Shown in pieces: positions 1-11,254 of a stretch of DNA of 64,000 bases (its first letter is position 1; every line of letters begins with the position of its first letter). The notes beneath the pieces are model-generated. The model did no database searches. It saw only the letters and a program-made list of their open reading frames with translations, and was not told where the DNA came from. The DNA is from Beverwykella pulmonaria (Eukaryota; Ascomycota; Dothideomycetes; Pleosporales; Melanommataceae): NCBI GenBank assembly GCA_001599595.1, contig BCHH01000008.1:1516046-1580045 (forward strand), in the 5' to 3' direction. The translations under genes were made by a program, and so were the position numbers.

Positions 1-844
1 TCATTCATAGTTTCCTGATTCAAAATTTCGCCAATACCTTCCGCTGGTGGACTTCATTGGTGCTATGGACATCACTTATCATGTAAGAACCGTCATCATC
101 GATTATATCGCTACTTTCCTGATCGGAGGGGCCCCTTTGGGACACGATAGTAAAATAAAGTTAGGGCCTCTTTAGAGTAGGATCAACCTTCGGTTTCTGT
201 TCCCATTGCCACTCGAGAACGAAGAATAAGCCTTTCCACCCATGACCAGCCAAAATCTATTTCCGCTTCTTCATCTACCAGGGGAAATCCAACAAATATG
301 CTCTTCATAACCAAAAAGACTTTACTTTCGCAAAAGTTCAATATTGCAGAGGGCAAAACCCTAATTACACAGCTCCAGAGGATGGTCAAGAATGGAATCG
401 ATTAAAAATGATTCTGTGACAACTCTGGGAGGAGACTGCATGCTTAGCTCTGAGATTCAACAATATTATCTTCACTCTCGGACTCAAATCCAAGGACCCG
501 AATACCGAAATCCCGGCCGCAAACTCATTTCTCAACTGTATTTGTGATAGTAGTCCAAGGTGGTACGATCACCTTCAAACCTTCGTATTTCGCTCCTATA
601 AAGAGAAACACACACCTAGGTTTCTGTACAGTGACATCATTTATTCTCTCGACTGCCTCGAGGAAATCAACCCCTTTTGTCGTGTTCACCAGAAGTCCAC
701 AATCCTCATAGAAGGCGAAGGGTGGAATTTCACGGAAGGAGATCGTTTCATCACATTAGGGTATGTCTTGCACGTTGCACAGCTGAAAGTCGGTCATTAT
801 CCAATTTACCACCCTATTCGGAGGCTGAGACCAAGTTTTACCAC

Positions 845-936
845 AGTAACTCCACGTCCGGGGACTTTTGACTCCTTTTTGGTAGTTTTCTGTCTCCGCT
901 TTTGGAGTCACTTGCACCCAAAATGTCAAGTTCAAC
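845..936. repeat. Dispersed repeat, copy A
   Basis: This 92-bp segment matches 53049-53140 with no gaps and 12 differences by my hand alignment (about 87% identity). Weaker similarity appears to continue some 25 bp to the left and further to the right. The two copies lie about 52 kb apart in the same orientation, both in gene-poor DNA, so this is probably a fragment of an old transposable element. I cannot assign the family. Most of the 12 differences are transversions, so the divergence is not simply C-to-T decay. Confidence 0.7.
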
Positions 937-1861
937 ACATACAATACCATCGGCTTTTCTTGCCTAACTCTTGCACCACTTCGTGCTGTCTCGATTCATG
1001 CTTCCTGAATTCTAAAATTTAGTGTTAAAGACCTAGACTAAATATTTAAGCAAAGCAATCACTTTCTTGAAGCTTCTCGTTATCATTTAAGCCACTCTTA
1101 ATGGCAGGTCTGCGTCAATATTTTCAGCAGCAGCAATGAGAACGCGAACAAGTGAGTTTTTGTAAGCTCTATTAATTTTTGAACAAGTGCCGCGCGAGCA
1201 GCCACTCTGGTATTAGCAACTCTAGCTATAGTACAAGAAGTTTATGGCTTTGTCGCCGTATTACATTAACCGTATGTTGGGTAGAGTAGGTACAGTTAGG
1301 GAACCTTAGCAAGTACAGCTAAAGAACCTCTGCAAGCTGCAACTGAAGCAATATTCATTCTGTTCTAACCATCCATTCCAATATGCTACCACCTCCCTCA
1401 TTGCTAACGTGCATCCAGTAATTCAACGTAGAATCTCAGCCGTTGTTTTTTATCCGCAGCCGTGCCGTTGGTAGGCATGTTGTGAACAGAAGTGTGGAGG
1501 AAAGAGTCTCAAGATGTGTATTCCGTGTGATGTATATATATGACGGACTAATTAGTCAGTGGCATATCCATGTGACGGTATGGTGTCCTGGGCTTACACA
1601 TGTGTAATGCTGTTAACACATAACCTAACACAAGACCTGACATATTCTAAAGCTGAGCGGGCGTGGCAGGAAAAATTTGGACGTCGGCGTTTGTCGTATA
1701 TTCATGGAGTGCAATAGGAGAGACGTTGGATCTTCTGATACCAGAGTTTTGAAACCAGGAAATAGAATTGCGCTCGCTGTATAGTTATAACTAGTTAGCA
1801 GATAAGCATGACATCTAAATAGTATTCACTCACGTTGCCTAATGACCATCAACATACGAAG

Positions 1862-2085
1862 CAACAGATACAACAGATGCAGCAGACGTAGCAACAGATA
1901 TAGCAGATGCAACAGCGAATACAGCAAATGCAACAGCAAATGCAACAGCAGATGCAACAACTCCACACCGATATCACCACAAGTCATCAGGCGTCTGTCG
2001 ATGGAGTTGCTGCACCTGTTGCTGCATCTGTTGCTGCATCTGCTGCATCTGCTGCAGCATCTGCTGCGTCTGCTGCACCTGTTGT
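1862..2085. repeat. CAG/CTG-rich imperfect inverted repeat
   Basis: The left arm (about 1862-1963) is built of CAACAG/CAGATG-type triplets. The right arm (about 2003-2085) is built of CTGTTG/CATCTG triplets and is close to the reverse complement of the left. The arms are separated by about 39 bp of non-repetitive sequence, so a single strand could fold into a long hairpin. One forward frame reads Gln/Met-rich and then Ala/Val-rich residues (about 1907-2146), but it has no recognisable context and I do not call it a gene. Confidence 0.65.
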
Positions 2086-2549
2086 AGTGGTGGCTTGCTC
2101 GAGTCCTTGTGTGAGGAGCCCGAGATCTGGTTGTGGGCCGAGCTGAGGTCAAAGCTGAGGGGGATTGATGTTTGCCGTGGCTTCTAGTGATGGGAAGAAG
2201 ACTTGAAGAACTGAGTGTGGTGGGAGTGTGATGTGGTTGATGTGAGTGAAAGTTAAAGTGGGGCTGAGCAGGCAGCTGTAAACAATGTGCAGGTGCGGCG
2301 GGGACTGCACTAAACCTGAAGGGGGAGTCCCCGGACAGAGATTACGGAGGATGAGAATACAGGATGCCTTCTAGTGGATTCCTCAGGGCACTGATGTGCC
2401 GCCTAATCTCTGCCTCGTACCTCATGGAATTCATGGACTTTTGACAAGCAGAATTTCCGCTCGATTATCTCGTAGGGCAGTCTGATCAGTCGCTCGGCAT
2501 TGAAAAATGAATTTAGGGAGTTTGTGGTGATCAGTGGGCCGCGTTTTCT

Positions 2550-2593
2550 CGAACATGGTACGAACATGGTACGAACATGGTACGAACATGGGA
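2550..2593. repeat. 11-bp tandem repeat, four units
   Basis: Four consecutive units of CGAACATGGTA are present; the last ends GGA instead of GTA. It lies outside any supported gene and probably arose by slippage. Confidence 0.8.
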
Positions 2594-3599
2594 TCTAACG
2601 GGAACAAAAATGGTCGTCTACTCTTATGTGCAGATGTAGAAAAGAACATGTGTAACATCTTGGTTTTTGCTCTATAATTTGTCTCCATTGATAGAGCAGA
2701 GATTCAACGCAGGGGCATCCATCGGCATAGGCGTACACAAACATGCACCAAATCACATTTCTGCATGTCTATATGAAAACGTTTTCAAAAAATGAGGGAA
2801 ATTTTGCCGCGCATGCTAAGGGGAAGTCTGAATGAGATATCTTAACGCTGGTGAAAGGGGTGATGACTGAATACTCTCACTAAATCCACTATACAGCCAC
2901 CGCTGCGTCTGCCAGCCAACTCCACTCACTACAAAACAACGCAATCGCCACCCCTACTTACTGTTTCTTTGTAACTGACTTCGTTAACGTCTTCCTCTAT
3001 TCCAACGTATTCCATGCAAGGGCTGTTCGCTTTTGTTGATCGTGATTGGCTGCTTCTGCATGCAACATAATTGTCCGCCCAAGATCCGTTGAAAGTGCCA
3101 AGTCTAGTATTCACATAGTCAGAGCCAAAGTAATTATATCTGCTTTAGTCGAAAAAGAATTTCTGTAGTTGTACGAAGATTCGTCACTCAGGCAAACCTT
3201 GAATGCACTGACGCTTGATCTGGATGCCTAAGAAGCGTTTGGTCTAGGCAGCACCTGAGCTGCACAGCATTGTACTACATCGCTAAAATCACGAGACCAG
3301 AATCCTTCGATCTCTGCTTACAAGGCCACGAACCACCACCATCCTCTTCAGCGATTATCAAACCCACCGAGTGCCCCGCAGAATCTTCGGCACGACCACC
3401 AAACGAGACGCCATTGGTTGGCATTCCATCGAGCGTTGATGTGTTGGTAGCGAAAAGGCCGCTCACAGTCATTGAATCTGCCAAAGCGATTTCGTGTATA
3501 AACGACAGCGTCTTATAGGACTTTATTTCTACCACGCCTTACGCAATCCAGCTTACGATCCTTCCAATCTCGCCCGTTTTCTACAACACGACTCAAAGA

Positions 3600-4653
3600 A
3601 TGATACTCAAAAAGAAAGCTGGCCTCTGGCGGCGAATCGAAGATGTGTTTAGAGGTAATGACGTCAAAGCCATTAATGCCGGAACACCGGCAGTCGAACA
3701 AGAAGAACTCGTGAAACCTCCTCTCCGGCAATTGAGACCTTTTCCCAGCCTCGAGTCACGTTTATTGGATAGCCAGGTCTTGAGCTTTTATCTTGAGCGG
3801 GAACCAGATCAAAACCCCCCAACTGCCTCACTGACAAGTAGCGGCTCGCAAACATCTCCTCGTGTGTGTCATTTCTTCCGCCTGTAAGCCACCACATTTC
3901 CGGTCCAGTTTCTCTATCCAATCAAAAGCACAATACTGACAATGTAGACCGCGCGAACTACGCGACATAATCTACACATACGCCCTCACCGACTCCCAGG
4001 GCCTTTACAACCTCGACGGGCACCACCGCCTCTTCACACGCGCCTGGAAACCCGCCAATCAATTAAAATCAGTCTGCTCTCAACTCTACCACGAAACTCG
4101 GGGCCTAGCATTACTCCTCAACAAGATCCACTTTATCCAGCAATACGAAAATTCTCCCGGTCCCGCACAACAATTCTTCCTATTCCTCTCCTCATGCTCG
4201 CCTGCAATCTGCGCTCGCATCCACGCCGTCCTAGGAGGAAGACCGAAAGGCTGGGTTGACAAAGAATTACCCCGGCTTCTCGAATTCTGTCGTAACAACC
4301 CGCGAGCGAGGATTGATATACGGTTCCCGCTGTGGAAATTCAGCTACAACATTGGCTCTACAACGGTGGAGTTTCTTGATTACGGGCGGAATCTCCAGCT
4401 GGCTTTCCGGGGGGAGACGCAATTTCCGGACTACGGCAGCTTCCCTGCTAATAGGCATGAGCGGATGAGAAAGGGATGGACGTTCGAGTATATCAATGTG
4501 CAGAACCTACGCATTTTCCCCGCGGAAGACCGATTTGAGGAAAATAGATATTGGAATAATTGTAGGTTGCATAGCGGGCACAATCCGATGCCTGAAGGGA
4601 CAACTTCGGAGTTAGTGGAACTTGTGCAATCGTTTTACGAGAATGGAATATAG
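3600..4653 (+). CDS. Fungal orphan protein with LPRELR-type N-terminal motif
   Basis: Two exons, 3600-3883 and 3948-4653, are joined by a 64-nt intron with donor GTAAGC, branch CTGAC and acceptor TAG. Splicing restores one frame of 329 residues and rebuilds the motif FFRLPRELRDIIYTYAL across the junction. A short hydrophobic segment containing LPxELRxxIY, followed by an LxxVCxQLYxE block (here SVCSQLYHETRG), is characteristic of a very large family of uncharacterised Pezizomycotina proteins, often loosely annotated as F-box-like or 2EXR-like. The first 95 residues are basic and low in complexity. No catalytic motif is visible. Function is unknown; a role in protein-protein interaction is only inferred from the F-box resemblance. 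The ATG at 3600 is the first in the exon frame, though an upstream exon cannot be excluded. Confidence 0.75.
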
Positions 4654-6465
4654 AAGCTGCATGTGTCATGCCGGTATAGATAGATAAGACATATGCGGAG
4701 AAGTGATGCATGGCGCATTAGAGAGCCCTTCTCGATACTTATTAGGGGCGGGGAGGCCGGCTGAAGGTTTTTCTCAGGTGAGGACGCGAGATCGACCTCA
4801 AAAGCCTTTTAATATCAACATTTCTAAGGAACAATGCATAATATTAATCGCTTCCTCAAGCCCCACCATAAAGACGAGAAACTCAGTGAAAGAAAAGGAT
4901 CGCGGGCTCAGGTCAGTGACTAGTATGACACGGCACCATGATTCTGAACTTACTGTGGGCAGACCGGCTTATTCGTAGCCTAGAAAAACAAGGTAGTATC
5001 GACCGGAGACTCTACAGGTGCAAGTCTACGTCACAATGGTATTAACCTAGATAATCGTAGTATTAGTCTCGAGGTACATAAAAATAAGCATAGTTCAAAC
5101 ACGGGTGCACGTCCCTCAGAACCACGCTAGCAGCCCGTTCATGGGTCTGTCTTGAGCACCCTTCGAACATTGAGCGTCTGCAGGCACGCGCCGCTGCTCG
5201 CATCCCAGATCTTGACCGTATTGTTGGGCGAGAAGGCCACTGAGTTGACCCCCCACTATGGCCCTCGAGCGTCTGCAGGCACTCGCCACTGCTCGCGTCC
5301 CTTTTGTGAGAGCCTCTGGCACGAGCTTCGCCTCTTTCAGCGCTTCTTGTAGCTGTTCAACATGGACAAGGACACTGATGTGGCTTCTCTCGCTATCTCT
5401 TTGGCATCCTTCAACGGCAACAAGGTCATTCTGAGACCTCGACTCCGTAAATGGAAGAGAATCCAAAAATATTCTTCTATTAATCATGATGACATGAATC
5501 AACACCTCGTTTAGAACCCCCCCACCATTGATATTGCAATAGCCATGTGAGACCAACAGTCCCCCATCAGAAAACTCTTACAGAAGAAAAATTCGTGTTT
5601 TGGGGACGTGGAGGAGTATGTTATAAAGTAACGCTGCGCCTGGATTGGTTGAGAGTATATTACGAGAAGTAAACTGGAGGATAAAGGCTTATTATAGCGA
5701 ATTTAGGACCCTTTAGCCCGAAAACAAGAAACAGAAACCAGTTCTACGCTCAGCACACCACAATTTTGGTGTTTAAGCGGCAAGATGCTATTAATGGCTA
5801 GAACCTCAAAATAAAAAAGGACAACCAGTCAGGTCAGAGGCGCTAGTGAAGGTGGCAGGCAGGGTCCCCGGTCAGCGCTTGGAGGATGCTATCCTGCTTG
5901 GCATCGCAGCTGCAAGTCAAATGTATCTGTTTAAGCAAGTGATTGTATTATTGCTCATATAGACTGGTGGGAGTCTTATATAAATATACGTTCCCAACTC
6001 TTGTCACACATCTGTTTCAACTACCTTGATATTCAACAAGTAGAGCAAGGCGGTCGAGGGGGTACCACTCTAAATCTGATTCTAATTAATTAGTAATATA
6101 GCTAGAGAGATATCTCCTTTGTTATAGGGCAGTTAGGTAACAGTTGGTGGAGCTATTGTAGTTGATAAGTGGCGCGTCGCGAAAAGTTGGTGAGGTGGGC
6201 GGCTCGCTTGGTTGGGCGGCTCGCTTAGTATCTAGGTTAAGGGAGAGGATCTCGTCAAGAATTATGACTAGGCGAAATGCCGTCCTCGACGGAATATGAT
6301 TGGTCATTACTGGACAAGATGCCTTATCTCCTGTCGGAGGACCGAATACATTTGGTGACCCGTATCGAAGCCACAAAGTCTGGACAGTTCAACCCAACCG
6401 ATGCTGTGTCTTTCGTTGATTCCCAAATACGTGTAAAGTGACGAAAGATAGAAGTGGCAAAATGA
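4654..6465. other. Intergenic with WD40 relic
   Basis: Apart from the WD40 fragment at about 5150-5320 I see no gene. Around 5940-6060 the sequence has a TATATAAATATA box followed by an unremarkable leader-like stretch, which could be a decayed LTR or a dead promoter, but I could find no matching second copy in the window. Confidence 0.4.
5150..5320 (-). pseudogene. WD40-repeat fragment (probable NLR/NWD relic)
   Basis: On the minus strand two nearly identical blade segments are readable: DASSGECLQTLEGHS and, about 60 nt downstream, NSVAFSPNNTVKIWDASSGACLQTL split over two frames. The sequence VxSVAFSP..TVKIWDASSGxCLQTLxGHS is the hallmark of highly repetitive WD40 arrays in fungal NACHT-WD40 (HNWD/NWD) proteins. 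Here a one-base shift in the run of G after GHS breaks the frame, and about ten residues normally lying between AFSP and TVKIWD are missing. No NACHT domain or further blades are found nearby. I read it as a truncated, dead fragment. Confidence 0.65.
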
Positions 6466-6780
6466 ATGTCAATATTGACCTCAATCGAGTACACGACCTG
6501 CGGTGAACACTTTATCTTACGATCTTCTGATAATCACATGTTGAATAATCGGGGGTTATTACTTTGTTGTTCTCGTTTTAAATCTCCGCTTCCGCCTGTG
6601 GTGGTGGCGAATCGATATACCTCACCTCAGCTTCACATTGCCAATACCGAAATATCGGCCCATGGTGAGCCCACAGCTTCTGAGGAGGTTCTCTTGCAGA
6701 AGGAAATCAAATCAGCAAACGAATTGATGCTGGAGATATCTAAGCGCGATGCTGGGCTCCGAGTGCAATCACTATCGTAG
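6466..6780 (+). CDS. Doubtful 104-codon open frame
   Basis: A 104-codon ATG-initiated frame precedes the membrane-protein gene by about 50 nt. Its last third (ASEEVLLQKEIKSANELMLE) could form a short helix, but there is no recognisable domain and no splice evidence tying it to the next gene. It may be chance or part of the leader of the gene at 6828. Confidence 0.15.
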   Translation: MSILTSIEYTTCGEHFILRSSDNHMLNNRGLLLCCSRFKSPLPPVVVANRYTSPQLHIANTEISAHGEPTASEEVLLQKEIKSANELMLEISKRDAGLRVQSLS

Positions 6781-6827
6781 GGAGAATATTTTCTCCACGC
6801 TCCTTGAGGCAGTCTTTCAATTTCACA

Positions 6828-8741
6828 ATGATAACTTACCCGTATTCATGGTGGCAGATAGTTTTGCTTCTTTGCTATTCTTCGTCCCTCCAGACTTTTG
6901 CCCACAGCTATACCATTGATCGTGAAATCTTCAGTCGGGATGAGACTGCAGTCAGCCCTTCATCTTGCGGCAGCTTGACCGTTAATGAATTTGTTGATGT
7001 GAGCAACTGGGGATTTTACATGATGTTACCATGTTGATCTAAAGCTAAATATATTGCGCTTCCGCTGACCCGCAACTTAGAGTATTGACCCCGTGTGTCA
7101 TTCATACATTGATTCGCTGCAAACTTGCCCTTCGCAAATGTTGGCGCCTCATACACGCCTTAAGCTCGCTACTACTTTCTCCAGCTGCGCCAAAAGAGTG
7201 TAAGCAGGCCTCTCCAATTAAGAAGTCTTCCACTGACAGCGAAATTAGATACTTCGAGAAGTTCGCTTGTGAGAATCCCAAGTGGCCAACAGATGGCTTG
7301 ATGGTTTTCCAACCATGGCCATGGATTAAGTACAACGACAACAATCAGGTTGGTCCTATAATTGCGGCAGTCTCTGTGGTGCCTAGTAAGAATTGCAAGT
7401 ATCCTGACTTCATGCCCGTAAGTTATTCAAGGAATCCGTCCTTCGCATTACCATTCCATATTGCTAGTTAATAATGGCGACACACAGATATTCAACAGGT
7501 CAATACACGGTTTCCTCGATCAAGTAGCGGAACTGAGGGACATCGACGAAACTTACGCGAATACTTCGGGACGAGCGATTTGGGCCATTGAGAAGACGTA
7601 AGTTTAGTCTGATAGTGTAGACCTTCGATATCGTACTGACTCTAAGTTGCCATGTAGGCCAATCCAATACCTTCGATGCGCGATCCAAAGTAACGATGTA
7701 CGATCCTGTGTCACGACGGCGATCCGCAAACTCCAGTGGCTGCCACCAGGTATATTCGTTTATGGAGGCGGCAGCTCCTGCCCCAATTTGAAAAATCTTC
7801 TTATCTACGCATCTCTGGGCATCTACGCGGAGTTATTGCACATCTGCCTGCAAATATGGTATTCAAAAATCAAGCCAGGTTACGAGAAGAACTTTTCATG
7901 GATGAACCTCTCTTACGTGTTGATAAATGGGATAGGGAAGCCACTACTTAGTGCCTACATATTGTCCAAGTCTTCCGTGGAGAGTTCAACATCGGCCGCC
8001 GCCGTCCTATTTCTTATGACGCCTACCGCTGCACCTGTGGTTGCACTGCTTAGCGGTCTATTCTTCACCAAGGGCTTCGGCGCACAAGTGCTGCTAGTGG
8101 ATACACTGGTCAGCATTGCCGGAACCTTGCCCATGGGAAGCTTCGAACAAGTCTTTTCAGAGTTTAAACCTCCAGCATCCATCAATACAGCGGACAGGCC
8201 GGCAGAGCTGATGCAGATTTACCTCGGATCTTTTCTGTCAGTGATACCAGGCTGGGTCGTTCTGGCCTTGCTTGGCCTCACAATGACGGCTTCCTGGATG
8301 TTCATCGGAATACTTTGCTTCGTAGATGATAGGAGTACTGATAAGAGTGTTTTGACAATTATCATCAAGATGTGGTTTGCGTGGATGTGTTTCATCGCGT
8401 TTTTCCTCGTCAGTCCGTTTCTCGCGATATGGGAGGTGTTTTGGAAAATCTTCATAAGGGACAAGACATTTCCACCCCTAAATTTCCTTACACGTCTTGG
8501 CGAGGGGAGTCTGAAACGTTATTCGGGCCTAGCGAAGACGACCTACTGGATCTGGGTGGCAATCTCTTTTATAGTCTTCGTGGGAAGATGGATGTTTTTC
8601 GTAAACATACTTCGAGTTGCGCAAGATGCATTCTGTCCCAAGACTTTGAAGCCAACGATTGCATCGGGGATTACGCTGACATTTGGGGCTGTGGCTGGAA
8701 ACTTTGCGCTGAGGGTGTTTCTCTGGCGCTTTAGTGGGTGA
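6828..8741 (+). CDS. Secretory-pathway multi-pass membrane protein, unknown function
   Basis: Five exons (6828-6998, 7081-7199, 7240-7417, 7488-7597, 7658-8741) keep one frame through four introns and give 553 residues. The N-terminus has a signal peptide (YSWWQIVLLLCYSSSLQTFA) followed by an extracellular segment of about 160 residues with many cysteines (SSCGS, DPVCHSY, LQTCPSQ, SSCAK, KFACENP, SKNCKYP, LRCAIQ, VRSCV). The second half has about seven hydrophobic helices, for example LLIYASLGIYAELLHICLQI, VLFLMTPTAAPVVALLSGLF, IPGWVVLALLGLTMTASW, MWFAWMCFIAFFLVSPFLAI and YWIWVAISFIVFVGRWMFF. This layout resembles fungal orphan surface receptors or transporters, but no family motif is recognised. 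The second intron would be only 40 nt (GTAAGC to ACAG), so that junction is the least certain. Confidence 0.65.
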
Positions 8742-9368
8742 GGCTCAAAGAGAGGAGATATGGGCTAAAGCAGCCCTCCATGTATTTTTTAGGAGAAGAT
8801 GTGAACAGTTGAGAAACTGGATAAGAACCTGCTTGTACTTTCTCATGTTTGGAAAATGACGAACTGGCTATTTTAGATCTCGGGGGTGTGAAGATGAGAC
8901 GAATGATTGAATTTCCAAACGTACTGCAGCCCTGTGCAAAACCGTACTACCTTCAGTACAAACTGAAACATGGGCATAGAAAGATCATGGCTATGTTTAT
9001 CATTGAATTAGCCATTCGAATCTTATCAACAACAAACGCGCTTCCATTTCGGCTGTTTTGATCACATTAATGGGTGGGTTGGTCGACATTATATAAGGCG
9101 TCTCGGGGTTGATAACATGATTCCGGCCGATTTCTTATGCTTATGGAGATCATACATTAGGTACTACTAGCTGTTATTCTCTGATTTGTTGGAGATACGT
9201 CCTGTAGGAATCCTAAAGTAGTTTGGTTTAGAATCTATGGGAGCCGAGTCAACACTCGTTTGGGGGCAATGATGCACCTGTACTCGGTACCGTTGTCTAA
9301 ACTTGACTTGCATCTGGCCCAAGCCTAAGCTTTTATCCAATGGCATGGAAGTATGCTGAATGGAGACA
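8742..9368. other. Intergenic
   Basis: 3' flank of the membrane-protein gene. No gene, RNA or repeat could be supported here. Confidence 0.4.
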
Positions 9369-9600
9369 TTATAGCGCACCTATTGAGACAGGAATACCGC
9401 TCCAAGTATGAATGTACCTATTGCCAAAACCGACTTGGCCATAATAACCAATCAGTGCTTGTAAACCTTCCTTCGATCGTTGTACAGCCACACTTTGAAT
9501 TCTTTGCTCTTGTTCTTGAATGCAAATTCGACTTCCGGAATGTCCTTCCCTAAGAAGGTGCGCAACGGCTCCCAAGCAGTACACGGAGCCGCGCAACCTA
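9369..9600 (-). pseudogene. Sulfotransferase-like C-terminal fragment
   Basis: One minus-strand frame reads AWEPLRTFLGKDIPEVEF, then an AFKNKSKEFK segment, a TGA stop, and then a hydrophobic segment (LVIMAKSVLAIGTFILGAVF). The WEPLxxFLGxxxPxxxFP pattern closes the P-loop sulfotransferase-like family common in filamentous fungi, some members of which carry a C-terminal membrane helix. Upstream, around 9601-9672, there is a plausible intron (GTAAGC ... GCTAAT ... TTAG), but I could not read the P-loop part of the protein. The in-frame stop and absent N-terminal domain suggest a broken gene. Identification rests on one short motif. Confidence 0.4.
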
Positions 9601-9956
9601 ATTTTAAATGAGCATAAATTAGCGTGTACTCAAACTCATTGGATTAAGTCTTGGGCAGCGCTTACCGCTTGGCGTCTACACCCACTTCCATCGATAAAGC
9701 AGGGAAGCGCATTTATCTAGGCACGGCTAAGAAGGATGCGTTCCTCTCAACCCTATTGCAGAAATTGCGCAATCCTAACGATCTTCGCCGTCATCACGCT
9801 CCTCTAAACGCCCTCCCTATAAACTTTCCTTGCAAACCACGCGATTACAACAGAAAGACGGTTGCTTACGACATTTCGCGAGTGCGAAATGTAAGGGTAG
9901 CAAATCTGCCCAGTTGGGATAGTCCTTAGTTGTGAGAGAAGTTAATTATAGCCTGT

Positions 9957-10010
9957 GAACAGGAACCAGTTTAAGCCCTTTATAAACAGGAACTAGTTTT
10001 ATACCCTGTA
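9957..10010. repeat. Degenerate 27-bp direct repeat
   Basis: Two adjacent units, 9957-9983 and 9984-10010, share the core AACAGGAAC followed by AGTTT and a pyrimidine-rich tail, differing at several positions. They lie in gene-free DNA. Function unknown. Confidence 0.45.
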
Positions 10011-11254
10011 GCCCTGGTGCCCGAAAGAGGGAACCTGAAAACTGAATCCGGAATTTTGCACCTTTTCTTACAATATAGTCTATCTGTCCGAACGTGGGTT
10101 CATGGATAATTCAGGGGTAACTGTCTCAGCTCGTGCATCCGTGCGAGCCTTGGCAGGAACCCCTTATAAGGCTTCCATCCCGCCTCACTCTAGACAGTAG
10201 CACAGTAGACAAATCAAGATCTCCTGCCTGCTCAACCCTTGTGTACGCCTACGGGCGTACTTCGTTCGATCGAACCCCGGTCAACCGACACTATCAACCC
10301 AGCCTAGTATGTAGATTAGGATGCCTATCTAACACATCTATTAATATCCCTCACCACGAAGCGCGAAGTACTCCGTAGCGAGAAAATTACTGTAAGGAAA
10401 GAGATTCCTTTGTTTGTTGGGAGGTGTAACAGCGCAGGATATCAGAACTATCGGATTCGGGTGGGTCGGTGTTTGCGTGCTGAGTGGCGATGTAGCGCTG
10501 TCCGTTGTTTTATGACTCTTAGGGCAACCACAAACGCAGGTGGTCGCGGATAAGATGAGATGAATGGCTCCATGGGTCTATTTTAGCAAAATTAAAGTTC
10601 CACAGCTGTGTTGTTGCCTTGATGGCGGCGTGCTATGGGTGGAGTGAGGTGATGTGACCTGCACAACCGTCGCAGCGTTGGTGCTGATTCGCTATGTACA
10701 ACACGGCCGATCATTTTGGCATCGCATTTGGGGAATTGCCGGTCGAATCGATGGCGGTTTGAATAGCTTTTGATGCATTGACATCAGCTTCCTAGAAGCT
10801 TTAATGATAACGACAATGACCCAATTTGCAAAGGTTCTACGATGAGATACTCTCAAGCCGAGTCATCCAAACATAAAAGCATCATACACAACTACGGCGG
10901 GAAGCCATTCAGGCACAAAATGCAAAAAGCTGCGTATATAGCTAGAGGAGAGAGGTGAGGTCGGAGGTCGGACGACAGTGTGCCCGAACAAGGTAGTGCA
11001 GCCGAGTGATGCTCGTCGGCTGATAGAACTATCGGCGTTCATCGCGGGGCAACACGACCAACCCCACTCTTGCCGCTCTTTTCCTCATTTTGCCGCATCG
11101 CGTGGTTGCTTTGTCTGATCCTCCTATGCTGTTGTAATTATTCAACCTTCGAGTTCTTGTACATATCTTTGGTGAATATACTACCTTCTGAGGCTTCTGC
11201 ACAACATCATTCAAGCACTGGCTGCGCCAACATCCACATCTTCCAGCTTCAAAC
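10011..11254. other. Intergenic, upstream of OXP1
   Basis: No gene is supported. A TACGCCTACGGGCGTACTTC stretch near 10250 and a partly complementary stretch near 10357-10380 could pair, and might belong to an old mobile element. 10900-11254 is presumably the OXP1 promoter and leader; it contains a TATATAG-like box near 10934. Confidence 0.4.

Larger units (their letters stand above)
1..3599. other. Gene-poor, repeat-bearing region
   Basis: I see no supportable protein-coding gene here. Open frames are short, lack good starts or sit in low-complexity DNA. The stretch contains one copy of a dispersed repeat (845-936), a CAG/CTG-rich inverted repeat (about 1862-2085) and a short 11-bp tandem repeat (2550-2593). 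The remainder is moderately AT-rich and looks like decayed intergenic or transposon-derived DNA. Confidence 0.5.

Noticed and set aside
1..35. Resemblance of the window start to the sequence near 993-1022
   Set aside because: Only about 30 bp match at roughly 75%, which is within chance for AT-rich DNA.
5617..6060. Possible solo LTR
   Set aside because: TATA-like and leader-like stretches exist, but no TG...CA termini with a target-site duplication or second copy could be shown.
10133..10378. 81-codon open frame before OXP1
   Set aside because: No domain, skewed Ser/Pro/Arg composition, and overlap with a region of short self-complementary stretches.
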